From: Hyphomicrobiales bacterium
GTDB lineage: Bacteria > Pseudomonadota > Alphaproteobacteria > Rhizobiales > Rhizobiaceae
Length of the DNA stretch: 64,000 nucleotides
Reading direction: 5' to 3'
NCBI GenBank assembly: GCA_011087605.1
Contig: JAALLE010000006.1
Coordinates: forward strand, 1-64,000
Part shown: piece after piece, positions 8,312 to 18,628 of the stretch
How positions within the stretch are numbered: position 1 is the first letter of the stretch
Layout: each line of letters opens with the position of its first letter
Made by a program: the position numbers and the translations under genes
Notes under the pieces: model-generated
What the model saw: the letters and a program-made list of their open reading frames with translations, nothing else
What the model was told of the DNA's origin: nothing
Databases searched by the model: none

Positions 8312-10306
8312 ATGGGGCAAGGAATCCAAAACGCTCTAAAGAAAAGTGTTGATGATGAACTCGGTGCATCGCAGCACGATTTTATAGATTCGTCTGAACT
8401 CATGGAAGCAGCCAATGTAGGATTGGCGGTTTTTAGTTCCGACCTGACCCTTTTAACAGCAAATGACCGCTACTATGAATTGTGCGGTTATTCCCGTGAC
8501 GAAATTCGTCCCGGTATTTCACTTAGCGACCTCATCAAGTTTTCACTCGAGAAGCGGAATTTGGACCCGACTGAAATTGAAACCACCATTTCCACAAGTC
8601 TGCGACGACTAAAGGGAACAGAGAGCCATCAATTTCGCTTTGAAGTAGAAAATGGCGGTTATATTTCCATAACCAGGCGCAAGGCCGGCCAAGGCAAGAT
8701 GTTTGAGACCGTTCAGGAACTGACAGGCGCTGAGCCGATTGCCCATGGATCCGATCAGCTCGGGAAGCTGGCAGATCTAGCAAGAATGCGATTGGCGTTT
8801 GCGTTGGAAGGCATGGCAGATGGCTTTGCTCTGTACGACGATCAAGACCGGTTGGTAAATTACAACAAAAAGTATGTGGAACTGAATCCCCACATTGCCG
8901 ATATGATCATGCCCGGCAGCCGATATGAGGACATGTTGAGGGAAGGTGTGCGCCGTAAAGGTTTTGATCTTCATGGTATGGAACCGGAAGCGTATATTGA
9001 ATGGCGGCTGGAACAACATCTCAATCCGGGCGAACCCTACATATCCCAGCTGACTGACGGTCGCTGGATTCGACTCAACGACCATAAAACAGACGATGGA
9101 GGTATCGTCAGCGTCCGTGCAGACATTTCAGATCTCAAAGCCCATGAGGTGGAAAACAAACGTATTTCCGGTGACCTGAGCCAAGCCAGTTCCAGGCTCG
9201 ATGAAGCACTCAACAATATGGTGCAGGGGCTTTGCATGTTTGATGCGGATCAAAAGCTCATTCTATGCAACAAGCAGTATCTCACCATGTACGGCTTTTC
9301 CGATGAGGTGGTAAAACCCGGAATACATATGCCGGATATCATGCGCTACAGTATCTCTCTTGGAAATTATCGGGACGAAGATGCGCAGCTGGCGTTGGAA
9401 AACCGGAGCAAATCTCGAAATCTCAGCGAACGAACCACCATCAAGCAATATCTCAAAGACGGGCGGGTAATCGCTGTACTCAACGAACCCATGTCCTCAG
9501 GAGGCACAATTGCAACCTATCAAGACATTTCTACACTGGAGCAGCATGAGGCTCGACTGGTCGCTTATAATAAGAAGCTGGAAAGTTCTAACCGCGAACT
9601 CCAGGATTTCGCCTATGTAGCGTCCCACGATCTGCAGGAACCACTGAGGAAAATTGAAACCTTTGGTGACAGGTTGGTTAGAAAACATGGCGAGCTCTTG
9701 CCCGAAGACGGCCAGATGTATCTTGACCGCATGCAGAACGCCGCAGGTAGAATGCGCTTGTTAATCAACGATTTGCTGGGGTACTCCCGCGTCACTACCA
9801 AAGCCAAACCCTTTGTTGAAGTTAACTTGCAAAAAGTTCTGGATGGGGTGTTGTCGGATATTCAAATGCGCTTGGAGGAAACCCGGGGCGTTGTAGAATC
9901 TTCGGACCTGCCAATAATTCCGGCTGACAACACGCAGATGCGACAGTTGCTTCAGAACTTAATCAGCAACGCCTTGAAATTTTGTCGTCCCGACGTTGCT
10001 CCGATTGTAAAAATCAGCGCTGAAAAAGCAGTGATTCATACCGAAAACGGGATCCCCCGTGATATTTGGCGCCTCTGTGTCGCCGACAACGGTATCGGTT
10101 TTGACAACCAGTATAAAAATCAGATTTTCGCTATATTCCAACGCCTTCATGGCCGTCTGGAATACGAGGGAACCGGTATCGGATTGGCCACCTGTCGAAA
10201 AATTGTGGAACGCCATCACGGAACCATTGATGCAAATGGCGTTCCTGGCGAAGGCGCGACTTTCACCATTGAATTACCCGCTGAACAAGAACAATCAGAG
10301 GAATGA
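8312..10306 (+). CDS. Multi-PAS sensor histidine kinase
   Basis: PAS-like repeats; HisKA FAYVASHDLQEPLRKIETF; HATPase NLISNALKFCRP, GTGIGLATCRKIVERHHG. Confidence 0.93.
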   Translation: MGQGIQNALKKSVDDELGASQHDFIDSSELMEAANVGLAVFSSDLTLLTANDRYYELCGYSRDEIRPGISLSDLIKFSLEKRNLDPTEIETTISTSLRRLKGTESHQFRFEVENGGYISITRRKAGQGKMFETVQELTGAEPIAHGSDQLGKLADLARMRLAFALEGMADGFALYDDQDRLVNYNKKYVELNPHIADMIMPGSRYEDMLREGVRRKGFDLHGMEPEAYIEWRLEQHLNPGEPYISQLTDGRWIRLNDHKTDDGGIVSVRADISDLKAHEVENKRISGDLSQASSRLDEALNNMVQGLCMFDADQKLILCNKQYLTMYGFSDEVVKPGIHMPDIMRYSISLGNYRDEDAQLALENRSKSRNLSERTTIKQYLKDGRVIAVLNEPMSSGGTIATYQDISTLEQHEARLVAYNKKLESSNRELQDFAYVASHDLQEPLRKIETFGDRLVRKHGELLPEDGQMYLDRMQNAAGRMRLLINDLLGYSRVTTKAKPFVEVNLQKVLDGVLSDIQMRLEETRGVVESSDLPIIPADNTQMRQLLQNLISNALKFCRPDVAPIVKISAEKAVIHTENGIPRDIWRLCVADNGIGFDNQYKNQIFAIFQRLHGRLEYEGTGIGLATCRKIVERHHGTIDANGVPGEGATFTIELPAEQEQSEE

Positions 10307-10310
10307 AACC

Positions 10311-10763
10311 ATGCTTAATGCCACTCCAATTAGAATTCTGGTCGCAGATGATGATGCAGATGACCGCATGCTGATAGGCGACGCCTTTGAAGAGGCTTGC
10401 CTGAAAAATCCCGTCGATTTTGTTGAAGACGGCCTGGAGCTTCTTGAATATCTGAAACACGAAGGCAAATTCGCCGACCTTGCAGAAGATATTCGTCCCG
10501 GCATCATCCTGCTTGACTTGAACATGCCTCGCATGGACGGTCGAACAGCCCTTCAGGAAATTCGCAATGATCCGGAACTGCGCAACATTCCCATTGTTGT
10601 CCTTACGACGTCCAAATCTGAAGAAGACATTTTGCGAACCTACGACTTGGGAGTGAATTCCTTTATCACAAAACCAGTTACATTTGATGGTTTGGTCAAA
10701 GTCGTCCAAATCCTGAATCAATACTGGGTCGAGATTGTTGCACTGCCAGCCAACATTGATTGA
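10311..10763 (+). CDS. Single-domain response regulator (Rcp1/CheY-like)
   Basis: ILVADDDADDRMLIGDAF, ILLDLNMPRMDGRTAL, VLTTSKSEEDI, FITKPV; start chosen at ATG 10311 inside longer ORF. Confidence 0.93.
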   Translation: MLNATPIRILVADDDADDRMLIGDAFEEACLKNPVDFVEDGLELLEYLKHEGKFADLAEDIRPGIILLDLNMPRMDGRTALQEIRNDPELRNIPIVVLTTSKSEEDILRTYDLGVNSFITKPVTFDGLVKVVQILNQYWVEIVALPANID

Positions 10764-10853
10764 GTTGTCCAAATCAACATTCGGTTAATTATATTATTCA
10801 AATTTTTTTAAAAATGAACTCATGTTCAGAATTGGCTCACGTCTGGAGCATAC

Positions 10854-10877
10854 ATTTCCTAAAGCTGCATAGGAAAT
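10854..10877 (+). promoter_or_regulatory. Hairpin sequestering the Shine-Dalgarno of the REC-GGDEF-EAL gene
   Basis: ATTTCCTA-aagctgca-TAGGAAAT perfect 8-bp stem containing AGGAA, 5 nt before ATG 10882. Confidence 0.6.
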
Positions 10878-10881
10878 AATA

Positions 10882-12912
10882 ATGTTTGGGCACGGATTAA
10901 AAGTACTGGTTTTAGACGACGACGACGATTGTTTCCTGATCTGCGAAACAATCTCTGACATCGAAGGCGGTTCTTATGAGGTAAAGACTGCCCATACCCC
11001 AGAAAATGGCCTGGAACTTATTCGAAAGAATGCGTTCCATGCTGTTCTTTGTGACTACCGACTTGGAGCCACAAGCGGCATTGACTTCATCAAGCTGGTT
11101 CGCGGACAGGGATACGACTTACCCATCATCTTGTTGACCGGAATGGAAGACAGCTCAACGGACAATAAAGCGCTGGAAGCGGGAGCCGCAGATTTCATCA
11201 GCAAATCAGCTCTTTCGTCGGCCATTGTGGACCGAGCTATCAGATACGCTGTTGCCAATGCTGAGCGTCAACGGTTGCTGTCTACGGTTTTAACCAGTGT
11301 AGATGCTGCAGTTTGCGTTCTGGACAACAAAAGAGTTCCGATTCTCTGGAATCCAAGTTTTGCCGGCTTTGCAGAAGTGCAGGGTAAGTTTGACAATGAC
11401 GATCCAATCAGCGCCTTCGCCAGCAGGCTGCTAAGCGCTGAAATGGTCCATTCGGTGGGAGACAGAACTCTTGAAAAGAGAATTTCCAACCTGCCAGATG
11501 AAGGGTTGGTAATCACCCTCCATGATGTCACAGAACATGTTGAGGCGTTGAGAGAACGGGAGCGAGCCGAAAGTCGCGCCGCCCATCTGGCCAATCACTG
11601 CTCACTCACCGGCCTGCCCAACAGAATGGCATTTGCTGAACGAATTGATAAAGAGATTCAAAGAGCAAGATCCAACGGTACCGAATTTTACCTGATGAAC
11701 CTCGACCTGAACCGGTTCAAAGAAATTAACGACGTATATGGTCACAATGTTGGCGATCAACTTCTCAAACTGGTCTCACAACGCTTTGTCAGTTGCTTAA
11801 AGGAAGGTGATTATCTGGCTCGATTGGGCGGCGACGAATTTGTTGCCATCCAAACCAAAAATCCCGACAAAGACGAAATTCCTGCACTTGCATTGCGGTT
11901 TTCTGACTCGGTTGAAAGCCCATTTGAGATCAGCGGCAGCATTGTGAGAACCGGTGTCAGCGTTGGTGTTGCCTCTTTTCCCAGCCACGGAGCAGACGCC
12001 CAGGCATTGCTTTCTAATGCTGACATCGCCATGTATCGCGCCAAGACCGAGCCCAAATGCGGTGTGCATGCCTACAACTCGAAACTCGATCAAACAATAC
12101 GCGAGCGACGCCTGATTGCCAGTGAGCTGAAAAGCGCCGTTGAAAACGAGTCCCTGGAGGTACATTTTCAACCGCAAGCCTGTGTGAAAACGGGTAGAAT
12201 CAGTGGTTTTGAATCTCTATCTCGGTGGAATCATCCAACATTTGGCCAGATTTCACCTGACGTTTTCATCCCCATTTCCGAAGACAACGGACTGATTAAC
12301 GAAATAGGTCGCAGCACATTGCAGTGGTCATGTGAGCTTGCAATGCAATGGCCAGAACCGGTCAATGTAAGCGTCAATATATCAGCATTACAGATCCGCT
12401 TCACGGACATTGTGAGCTTGGTGCGAGACACGTTGTTTCAAACCGGCCTGCCATCCAGTCGGTTGGAACTTGAGGTCACTGAAAGTGTTTTGTTTGATGA
12501 TTTTGATTATGCCATGCACGTCCTGCGCGGCATAAGAAATCTTGGCGTTTCCCTTGCGATGGATGACTTTGGAACAGGTTATTCTTCCCTGTCGTCGATT
12601 ATTTCTTTTCCTTTCAACAAGCTGAAAATTGATCGCTCATTTATTATGGAACTCCATAAGCAGGAACGGCTGGCAACTGTCACTAAAGCCATCATTGGAC
12701 TTGGGCATAATCTGGATTTGAAGATAATTGCCGAAGGTGTTGAGACGATAGACCATGTGAATTTCCTGAAAGCCCAGGGGTGCGACGAAATGCAAGGCTT
12801 CTTGCTGGGTAAGGCCATGCCACAGGAAAAAGTGCTGGAATATCTGAAAACCCCGGTCTTGGACCTTTCCACCCATGCGGATTACGTTGACGAAAAAAGA
12901 CGTGCTTCATAA
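10882..12912 (+). CDS. Response regulator receiver-GGDEF-EAL c-di-GMP turnover protein
   Basis: REC LVLDDDDDCFLI; RLGGDEFVAI; EAL-type FESLSRW, EVTESVLF, DDFGTGYSSL, KIDRSF, AEGVE. Confidence 0.95.
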   Translation: MFGHGLKVLVLDDDDDCFLICETISDIEGGSYEVKTAHTPENGLELIRKNAFHAVLCDYRLGATSGIDFIKLVRGQGYDLPIILLTGMEDSSTDNKALEAGAADFISKSALSSAIVDRAIRYAVANAERQRLLSTVLTSVDAAVCVLDNKRVPILWNPSFAGFAEVQGKFDNDDPISAFASRLLSAEMVHSVGDRTLEKRISNLPDEGLVITLHDVTEHVEALRERERAESRAAHLANHCSLTGLPNRMAFAERIDKEIQRARSNGTEFYLMNLDLNRFKEINDVYGHNVGDQLLKLVSQRFVSCLKEGDYLARLGGDEFVAIQTKNPDKDEIPALALRFSDSVESPFEISGSIVRTGVSVGVASFPSHGADAQALLSNADIAMYRAKTEPKCGVHAYNSKLDQTIRERRLIASELKSAVENESLEVHFQPQACVKTGRISGFESLSRWNHPTFGQISPDVFIPISEDNGLINEIGRSTLQWSCELAMQWPEPVNVSVNISALQIRFTDIVSLVRDTLFQTGLPSSRLELEVTESVLFDDFDYAMHVLRGIRNLGVSLAMDDFGTGYSSLSSIISFPFNKLKIDRSFIMELHKQERLATVTKAIIGLGHNLDLKIIAEGVETIDHVNFLKAQGCDEMQGFLLGKAMPQEKVLEYLKTPVLDLSTHADYVDEKRRAS

Positions 12913-12947
12913 ATTTGCATTTGGCCCCCGGGTCAGCACCCGATTGT

Positions 12948-12987
12948 CATTTTGATGAGATCAGGACGTCCTGCATCATCAAAAATG
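12948..12987. other. Strong stem-loop between the GGDEF/EAL gene and serC
   Basis: CATTTTGATGA ... TCATCAAAAATG with internal palindrome AGGACGTCCT. Confidence 0.5.
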
Positions 12988-13101
12988 TCATGAACTTCTG
13001 AGCGCCTGTAAACCGCCAGAACAACCCCAAAATTAGCAAGCGTTTTCAATATATTATAAACGAATAGGTGATATTTCTAACGCTGAATTTCGCAGTCCAA
13101 T

Positions 13102-13155
13102 TATCCTTTAGAACCGTGAATTTGCGGATCCAAGGATACTTCCCACGAAAGGGAG
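13102..13155 (+). promoter_or_regulatory. Structured serC leader
   Basis: TATCCTT-N23-AAGGATA inverted repeat followed by CTTCC...GGGAG hairpin over the SD AGGGAG. Confidence 0.45.
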
Positions 13156-13164
13156 ATCTGCCCG

Positions 13165-14349
13165 TTGGAAAGAACGCCGAACAAGCAACGACCGGGTGTT
13201 GAAAAACCACCGTTGGCTCCAAAAAACCCCCGGTTTTCTTCGGGGCCTTGTACAAAGCGTCCCGGTTGGACCCTGGGTCACCTGAGTTCTGGTTGTTTGG
13301 GCCGCTCTCACCGATCGGCTGGCGGGAAGGCAAAACTTCAACAGTCAATCGACCTGACCAGAGACGTGCTGCAAGTGCCTGACGGCTACCGAATTGGGAT
13401 TGTTCCAGCTTCCGATACAGGCGCATTTGAGATGGCCATGTGGTCAATGTTGGGCGCTCGGCCTGTAACAATGTTGGCATGGGAAAGTTTTGGCGCCGGA
13501 TGGGCATCGGATGTGAAGAACCAGTTGCAACTTCAGGACACGGTCTTTGTATCTGCAGATTACGGCAAGTTACCCGATCTCAACGCCATCGATTTCAATA
13601 GCGATGTTTGTTTTACCTGGAATGGGACCACATCAGGCGTTCGGGTTCCTGATGGTGAGTTCATCCCATCTGATCGGCAAGGCCTGACCCTGTGTGACGC
13701 TACTTCGGCCGCCTTCGCGCAATACCTGCCTTTTGAAAAGCTCGATGTTGTGACCTATTCGTGGCAGAAAGTACTAGGCGGAGAAGGCGGACATGGAGTG
13801 ATAATCCTGTCTCCGAGAGCGGTGGAGCGACTCGAAAACCATATTCCCGCATGGCCGCTGCCAAAAATCTTTCGACTGACCAAAAATGGCAAACTGATCG
13901 AAGGCATCTTTTCGGGAGCCACAATCAACACGCCGTCCATGTTGTGCGTCGAAGACTATATTGATGCTCTGAGCTGGGCCCAGTCGATTGGAGGTCTTGA
14001 TGGACTTCGCGCCAGGGCCGATGAAAATTTCGCGGAACTGAGCTCGTGGGTCGATCAAACCGACTGGATAGATTTTCTGGCAGAAGACCCGGCAACCCGT
14101 TCAAATACGTCGGTTTGCTTGAAGATTACCGATGCCGGCGTAGCTGCCCAGGAGGTCACCATGCAAAATGCATTTGTCAAAAACATCACCAAACTGCTCG
14201 ATGATGAAAATGCTGCATATGATATTGGCGGCTACCGTGATGCACCTCCCGGCCTGCGAATCTGGACCGGCGCAACAGTAGAGACATCCGACATAAAATC
14301 TCTGACGGCATGGCTCGATTGGGCCTTCGCTGTCACCAAGGCCGCTTAA
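13165..14349 (+). CDS. serC: Phosphoserine aminotransferase
   Basis: [62 protein letters not shown]; start appears to be TTG with upstream AGGGAG. Confidence 0.95.
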   Translation: MERTPNKQRPGVEKPPLAPKNPRFSSGPCTKRPGWTLGHLSSGCLGRSHRSAGGKAKLQQSIDLTRDVLQVPDGYRIGIVPASDTGAFEMAMWSMLGARPVTMLAWESFGAGWASDVKNQLQLQDTVFVSADYGKLPDLNAIDFNSDVCFTWNGTTSGVRVPDGEFIPSDRQGLTLCDATSAAFAQYLPFEKLDVVTYSWQKVLGGEGGHGVIILSPRAVERLENHIPAWPLPKIFRLTKNGKLIEGIFSGATINTPSMLCVEDYIDALSWAQSIGGLDGLRARADENFAELSSWVDQTDWIDFLAEDPATRSNTSVCLKITDAGVAAQEVTMQNAFVKNITKLLDDENAAYDIGGYRDAPPGLRIWTGATVETSDIKSLTAWLDWAFAVTKAA

Positions 14350-14400
14350 CCAAAATCAATCTCAACACACAACTCCCGCACTTTGACGAAAGAAGTATCC

Positions 14401-16002
14401 ATGACCGACAGAAAACCACGCGTTCTCGTATCAGATGCCCTCTCCGCAACCGCCGTACAGGTGTTCAAGGACAATGGCTGTGACGTTGATTTCGAACCGA
14501 CTTTGGGAAAGGACAAAGAAAAACTGTTGGCCAGGATCGGCGATTATGACGGATTGGCTATCCGTTCAGCGACCAAAGCCAATGACCAGCTGATTGAAGC
14601 CGCGACCAATCTGAAAGTGATTGGGCGGGCCGGTATTGGCGTCGATAATGTTGATCTGAAGGCTGCTTCCCGCCGCGGCATTATTGTCATGAATACGCCT
14701 TTCGGCAATTCGATCACCACGGCGGAACATGCTTTGTCGATGATGATGGCGGTTGCCCGTCAGATTCCGTCCGCAAACGCTTCGACCCAGGCTGGCAAGT
14801 GGGAAAAGTCAAAGTTTATGGGTGTTGAGCTGACAGGTAAAACGCTGGGTCTCATAGGAGCCGGCAATATCGGATCTATCGTGGCTGATCGCGCCATTGG
14901 CATGAAAATGCGTGTCGTCGCTTTTGACCCGTTTTTGTCCGAAGACCGTGCCCGGAAAATCGGAGTTGAGAAAGTTGAATTGAACGATCTTCTGTCGCGC
15001 GCAGACTTCATTTCCCTGCACACCCCGCTGACAGACAAGACCCGCAACATGATTGATGCCGAGGCGATTGAACGAATGAAGGACGGTGTGCGGATTATCA
15101 ACTGCGCACGCGGCGGGCTCATCGTTGAGACCGATTTGGCCAAGGCCATCGAAACAGGCAAAGTCGCTGGTGCGGCCATTGATGTGTTTGAAGTCGAACC
15201 GGCAACCGACAGCGTCTTGTTTGGTTTGCCGAACGTAGTGTGTACTCCGCATTTGGGCGCCGCCACATCCGAGGCTCAGGAAAACGTTGCTCTGCAGGTT
15301 GCGGAGCAGATGTCCGCCTATCTAACTCGCGGGGCAGTCACCAATGCGCTCAACATGCCGTCCATATCTGCAGAAGAAGCACCACTCCTGACGCCATTTG
15401 TTAAACTGGCCGACACGTTGGGTAGTTTCGTTGGCCAGGTAACCGATGATCCGATTCGCAAGGTAGAGATTCTTTATGATGGCCATGTCGCTTCAATGAA
15501 CACTAGTGCGCTATCAAGCGCTGTTCTTGCTGGTTTGCTACGGTCTCAGGTCTCAGATGTGAACATGGTTTCTGCCCCCGTTATGGCCAGCGAGAGGGGC
15601 ATGCAGCTTCTCGAAATGACCAGGGAAAAATCAGGCGTATTTGATGGGTATATTCAATTGAATGTCGTCACCAATCACATCACCCGATCAATCGCCGGCA
15701 CGGTGTTTTCGGATGGTAAACCGCGCTTTATTCAGATCAAGGGTGTCAATATGGAAGCAGAAGCTGGCGAGCACATGCTGTATACGACGAATCGTGATGT
15801 TCCTGGAATTGTTGGGAAACTGGGCGGAATGTTTGCCGAGTCCGAGATCAATATCGCAAACTTCTATCTTGGCAGAAACCATGCTGGTGGAGACGCAATT
15901 GCGCTGATTCAACTTGACCGACCCGCGCCAGCCGAGTTTTTGAGATTGTTGGACGACGCGCCAGAAATTGAATCGGCAAAACCCTTGGAATTCACTGTTT
16001 AG
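14401..16002 (+). CDS. serA: D-3-phosphoglycerate dehydrogenase
   Basis: Rossmann GLIGAGNIGSIVADRA, NCARGGLIVE, C-terminal ACT-like region; directly downstream of serC. Confidence 0.96.
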   Translation: MTDRKPRVLVSDALSATAVQVFKDNGCDVDFEPTLGKDKEKLLARIGDYDGLAIRSATKANDQLIEAATNLKVIGRAGIGVDNVDLKAASRRGIIVMNTPFGNSITTAEHALSMMMAVARQIPSANASTQAGKWEKSKFMGVELTGKTLGLIGAGNIGSIVADRAIGMKMRVVAFDPFLSEDRARKIGVEKVELNDLLSRADFISLHTPLTDKTRNMIDAEAIERMKDGVRIINCARGGLIVETDLAKAIETGKVAGAAIDVFEVEPATDSVLFGLPNVVCTPHLGAATSEAQENVALQVAEQMSAYLTRGAVTNALNMPSISAEEAPLLTPFVKLADTLGSFVGQVTDDPIRKVEILYDGHVASMNTSALSSAVLAGLLRSQVSDVNMVSAPVMASERGMQLLEMTREKSGVFDGYIQLNVVTNHITRSIAGTVFSDGKPRFIQIKGVNMEAEAGEHMLYTTNRDVPGIVGKLGGMFAESEINIANFYLGRNHAGGDAIALIQLDRPAPAEFLRLLDDAPEIESAKPLEFTV

Positions 16003-16129
16003 GCAGGATTGTTTTTGGGGGGGGTCGATCGATCCTGCAAGAATCAATTTGTGGAACTTTTTGCCGGTAGCATTTTTGTAAAAGTGCTGCTGGCTAAGAT
16101 ATTCTCCTTACGCAGCAGCAAGTTACCGG
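16003..16129 (+). other. Structured 3' region after serA: two inverted-repeat elements
   Basis: GCAGGAT(16003-16009)/ATCCTGC(16032-16038); nested CCGGTA(16064-16069)[TGCTGCTG...CAGCAGCA]TACCGG(16124-16129). Confidence 0.4.
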
Positions 16130-16531
16130 AATTCCCTTGATGTGTTCACGCGACGGGAAAAACGGTTACGGTGTCGATATCGGCACAGACACCAGTTTCG
16201 AACCCCTTTTGACATAAACTGCACTGTCGCAGCTTGAATGATCTGGATGACCCAGCAATGTAATGTTTGGCCTAATGCGGACATTGAGCAAATTATGTCA
16301 CTACTGAGATCATGTCACCCAATTGACAGACTTTGATTGCCAACGCATCCTGCAAGTTCAAGTCAAGTAGATACAGGAATTGGTTGGGCATCGACGATGT
16401 TTTTTGAAATCTCCCCTGTTGGAAGACGTGCTACCGGCTGCGATTTGGTTGTCAGTCCGACGCAATAGAATATTTGAGCGGCAAGAGACCGCTCCCCAGA
16501 CAAACGCAACCAATCCTACTTTCAAAAATCC

Positions 16532-18628
16532 ATGCAATCACTTCCAGGCTTCCGAATAGCGGTCGATGTCGGCGGCACTTTTACAGACACCGTTTTGGTG
16601 GATGCAAAGAATCAAATTCTGGCATCTTGCAAGACGCCGACTACTCCAGAAAATCCAACCATGGGCGCGATGGAAGGTGTGCGACGCGTGCTGAGCGAAA
16701 GCGGCGTCGCGATACCCGATATACGCAATTTTGTTCATGGAACGACGTTGGCGACGAATGCCCTTATCGAACGGCGTGGGGCGCGAACCGCAGTCACCAC
16801 CACCGACGGTTTTCGGGATATTCTGGAAATTGCCTATGAACGCCGCTACAGCCAATACGACATTAATCTGTCAAAACCAGATCTGATAGTTCCGCGGCGA
16901 CGATGCTTTACAATTTCCGAACGGATGCTGGCCGACGGGACAGTTCACGTCCCTCTGGACACAACCGACATTGCCAAGCTGTTGGCGCAGATAGATGAAT
17001 GTGGTGCGGAAGCGATCGCAATCTGCTTCCTGCATTCCTATACAAACGGGACTCATGAGCGCCAGTTGTGTCAGATTCTGCAGGCTGAGCGACCAAACCT
17101 TGCGCTATCCCTTTCCTGCGAAATAAGTCCGGAAGCGCGTGAGTTTGAACGCCTGTGTACCGCTGTGGCCAACGCCTATGTGCAGCCGATTATGGCTCAT
17201 TATCTGATTGATCTTCAATCCACACTTCAAACCGAAGGTCTAATCTGCCCCATTATGATGATGACATCCGGCGGCGGAATGACCACTCTTGAAACAGCGG
17301 CACAACATCCAATCAGACTGGTTGAATCCGGCCCGGCTGGCGGCGCTCTGCTTGCTGCACGCATTGCTGAGAGTCTGGAACAGCGTTCTGTTTTGTCATT
17401 TGATATGGGTGGCACAACGGCCAAGTTGTGCCTGATAGATGACTATAAGCCGCAAACTTCCCGAAAATTTGAAATATCCCGCGCTGAGCGGTTCATAAAG
17501 GGCAGCGGCATGCCGGTCCGCATTCCAGTTATTGAAATGATCGAAATAGGTGCTGGCGGCGGTTCCATTGCATCGGTTGACCGCTTGGGCCGCATTGGGG
17601 TGGGGCCAGAATCTGCTGGTAGCGAGCCGGGACCGGCTGCGTTCGCCAAAGGAGGGACGCATCCGACAGTGACAGACGCAGATGTTGTGACGGGTTTCAT
17701 TGAGCCGGGATTATTTGCAGAAGGTCGGTTGCAAATTGATCTGGATGCCGCCCGTTCGGCGTTGGCCCAGGTTGGCACATCGATTGGTCTGGATGAGACA
17801 GCCGCAGCAATCGGTGTCAGCGAAATTGTCGATGAAAATATGGCCAGCGCGGGCCGCACCCACGCTGTTGAAGCTGGTAAAGATATCACTGGCCGTACAA
17901 TGATCGCTTTTGGAGGCAATGGCCCCCTGCATGCTACCCGCGTTGCCCGCCGGGCTCGGGTCAGCCGTATCATCGTACCACTCAACCCGGGCGTTGGGTC
18001 AGCTGTCGGTTTCCTGTTTGCCCCTGTTGCGTTTGAGATTGTTCGCAGTCGTTACACGCGGTTAGATCAACTTGATGTTGACGAAATAAATTCCTTTTTT
18101 GATCAGCTGACGAACGAAGCACGAAGCGTCGTAAAATTGGCTGCCTCGCATGGCGAACTTAGCACCACGCGAATTGCCTTCATGCGGTATCACGGTCAAG
18201 GCCATGAAATCGAAATTGAATTGCCGGATCGCAATCTGATCAAACGCGATATTTCGGAATTGGTGAGCGCATTCGAAGTAGAATACAGCAGACAGTTCTC
18301 CAGAGCAGTGCCGGGAATGTCGATAGAAGTATTGAACTGGGCGGTGACCGTTTCGACACCTCCTATTCCAACAGATCAGGCCAGTGATGTGTCTTCGGTT
18401 CAACCAATCCAGGTCACAGCAACAAAATCTGTCATTTGCGACGTCAGTGGTGGTGCGATCGAAGCAGCTGTCTTCATGCGGGACACGCTAAATGTTGGTG
18501 ACCAGATAGCAGGCCCGGCCCTGATCATCGAACCACAGACGACAACACTCGTCAGTGCCGACTTTGATGCGCAGGTGCTTGCAGATTTTTCGATACTTCT
18601 AACAAAAAAGAGTGGAGCAGAAACATGA
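16532..18628 (+). CDS. Hydantoinase/oxoprolinase family protein, HyuA-type
   Basis: IAVDVGGTFTDTVLVD, HGTTLATNALIERRGARTA, SFDMGGTTAK, IEIGAGGGSIA. Confidence 0.95.
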   Translation: MQSLPGFRIAVDVGGTFTDTVLVDAKNQILASCKTPTTPENPTMGAMEGVRRVLSESGVAIPDIRNFVHGTTLATNALIERRGARTAVTTTDGFRDILEIAYERRYSQYDINLSKPDLIVPRRRCFTISERMLADGTVHVPLDTTDIAKLLAQIDECGAEAIAICFLHSYTNGTHERQLCQILQAERPNLALSLSCEISPEAREFERLCTAVANAYVQPIMAHYLIDLQSTLQTEGLICPIMMMTSGGGMTTLETAAQHPIRLVESGPAGGALLAARIAESLEQRSVLSFDMGGTTAKLCLIDDYKPQTSRKFEISRAERFIKGSGMPVRIPVIEMIEIGAGGGSIASVDRLGRIGVGPESAGSEPGPAAFAKGGTHPTVTDADVVTGFIEPGLFAEGRLQIDLDAARSALAQVGTSIGLDETAAAIGVSEIVDENMASAGRTHAVEAGKDITGRTMIAFGGNGPLHATRVARRARVSRIIVPLNPGVGSAVGFLFAPVAFEIVRSRYTRLDQLDVDEINSFFDQLTNEARSVVKLAASHGELSTTRIAFMRYHGQGHEIEIELPDRNLIKRDISELVSAFEVEYSRQFSRAVPGMSIEVLNWAVTVSTPPIPTDQASDVSSVQPIQVTATKSVICDVSGGAIEAAVFMRDTLNVGDQIAGPALIIEPQTTTLVSADFDAQVLADFSILLTKKSGAET

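Noticed and set aside
10263-10772. 169-aa minus-strand ORF
   Set aside because: Antisense to the clear response regulator gene; no recognisable motifs.
14760-15266. 168-aa minus-strand ORF
   Set aside because: Antisense to serA.
17443-17985. 180-aa minus-strand ORF
   Set aside because: Antisense within hyuA; low-complexity shadow frame.
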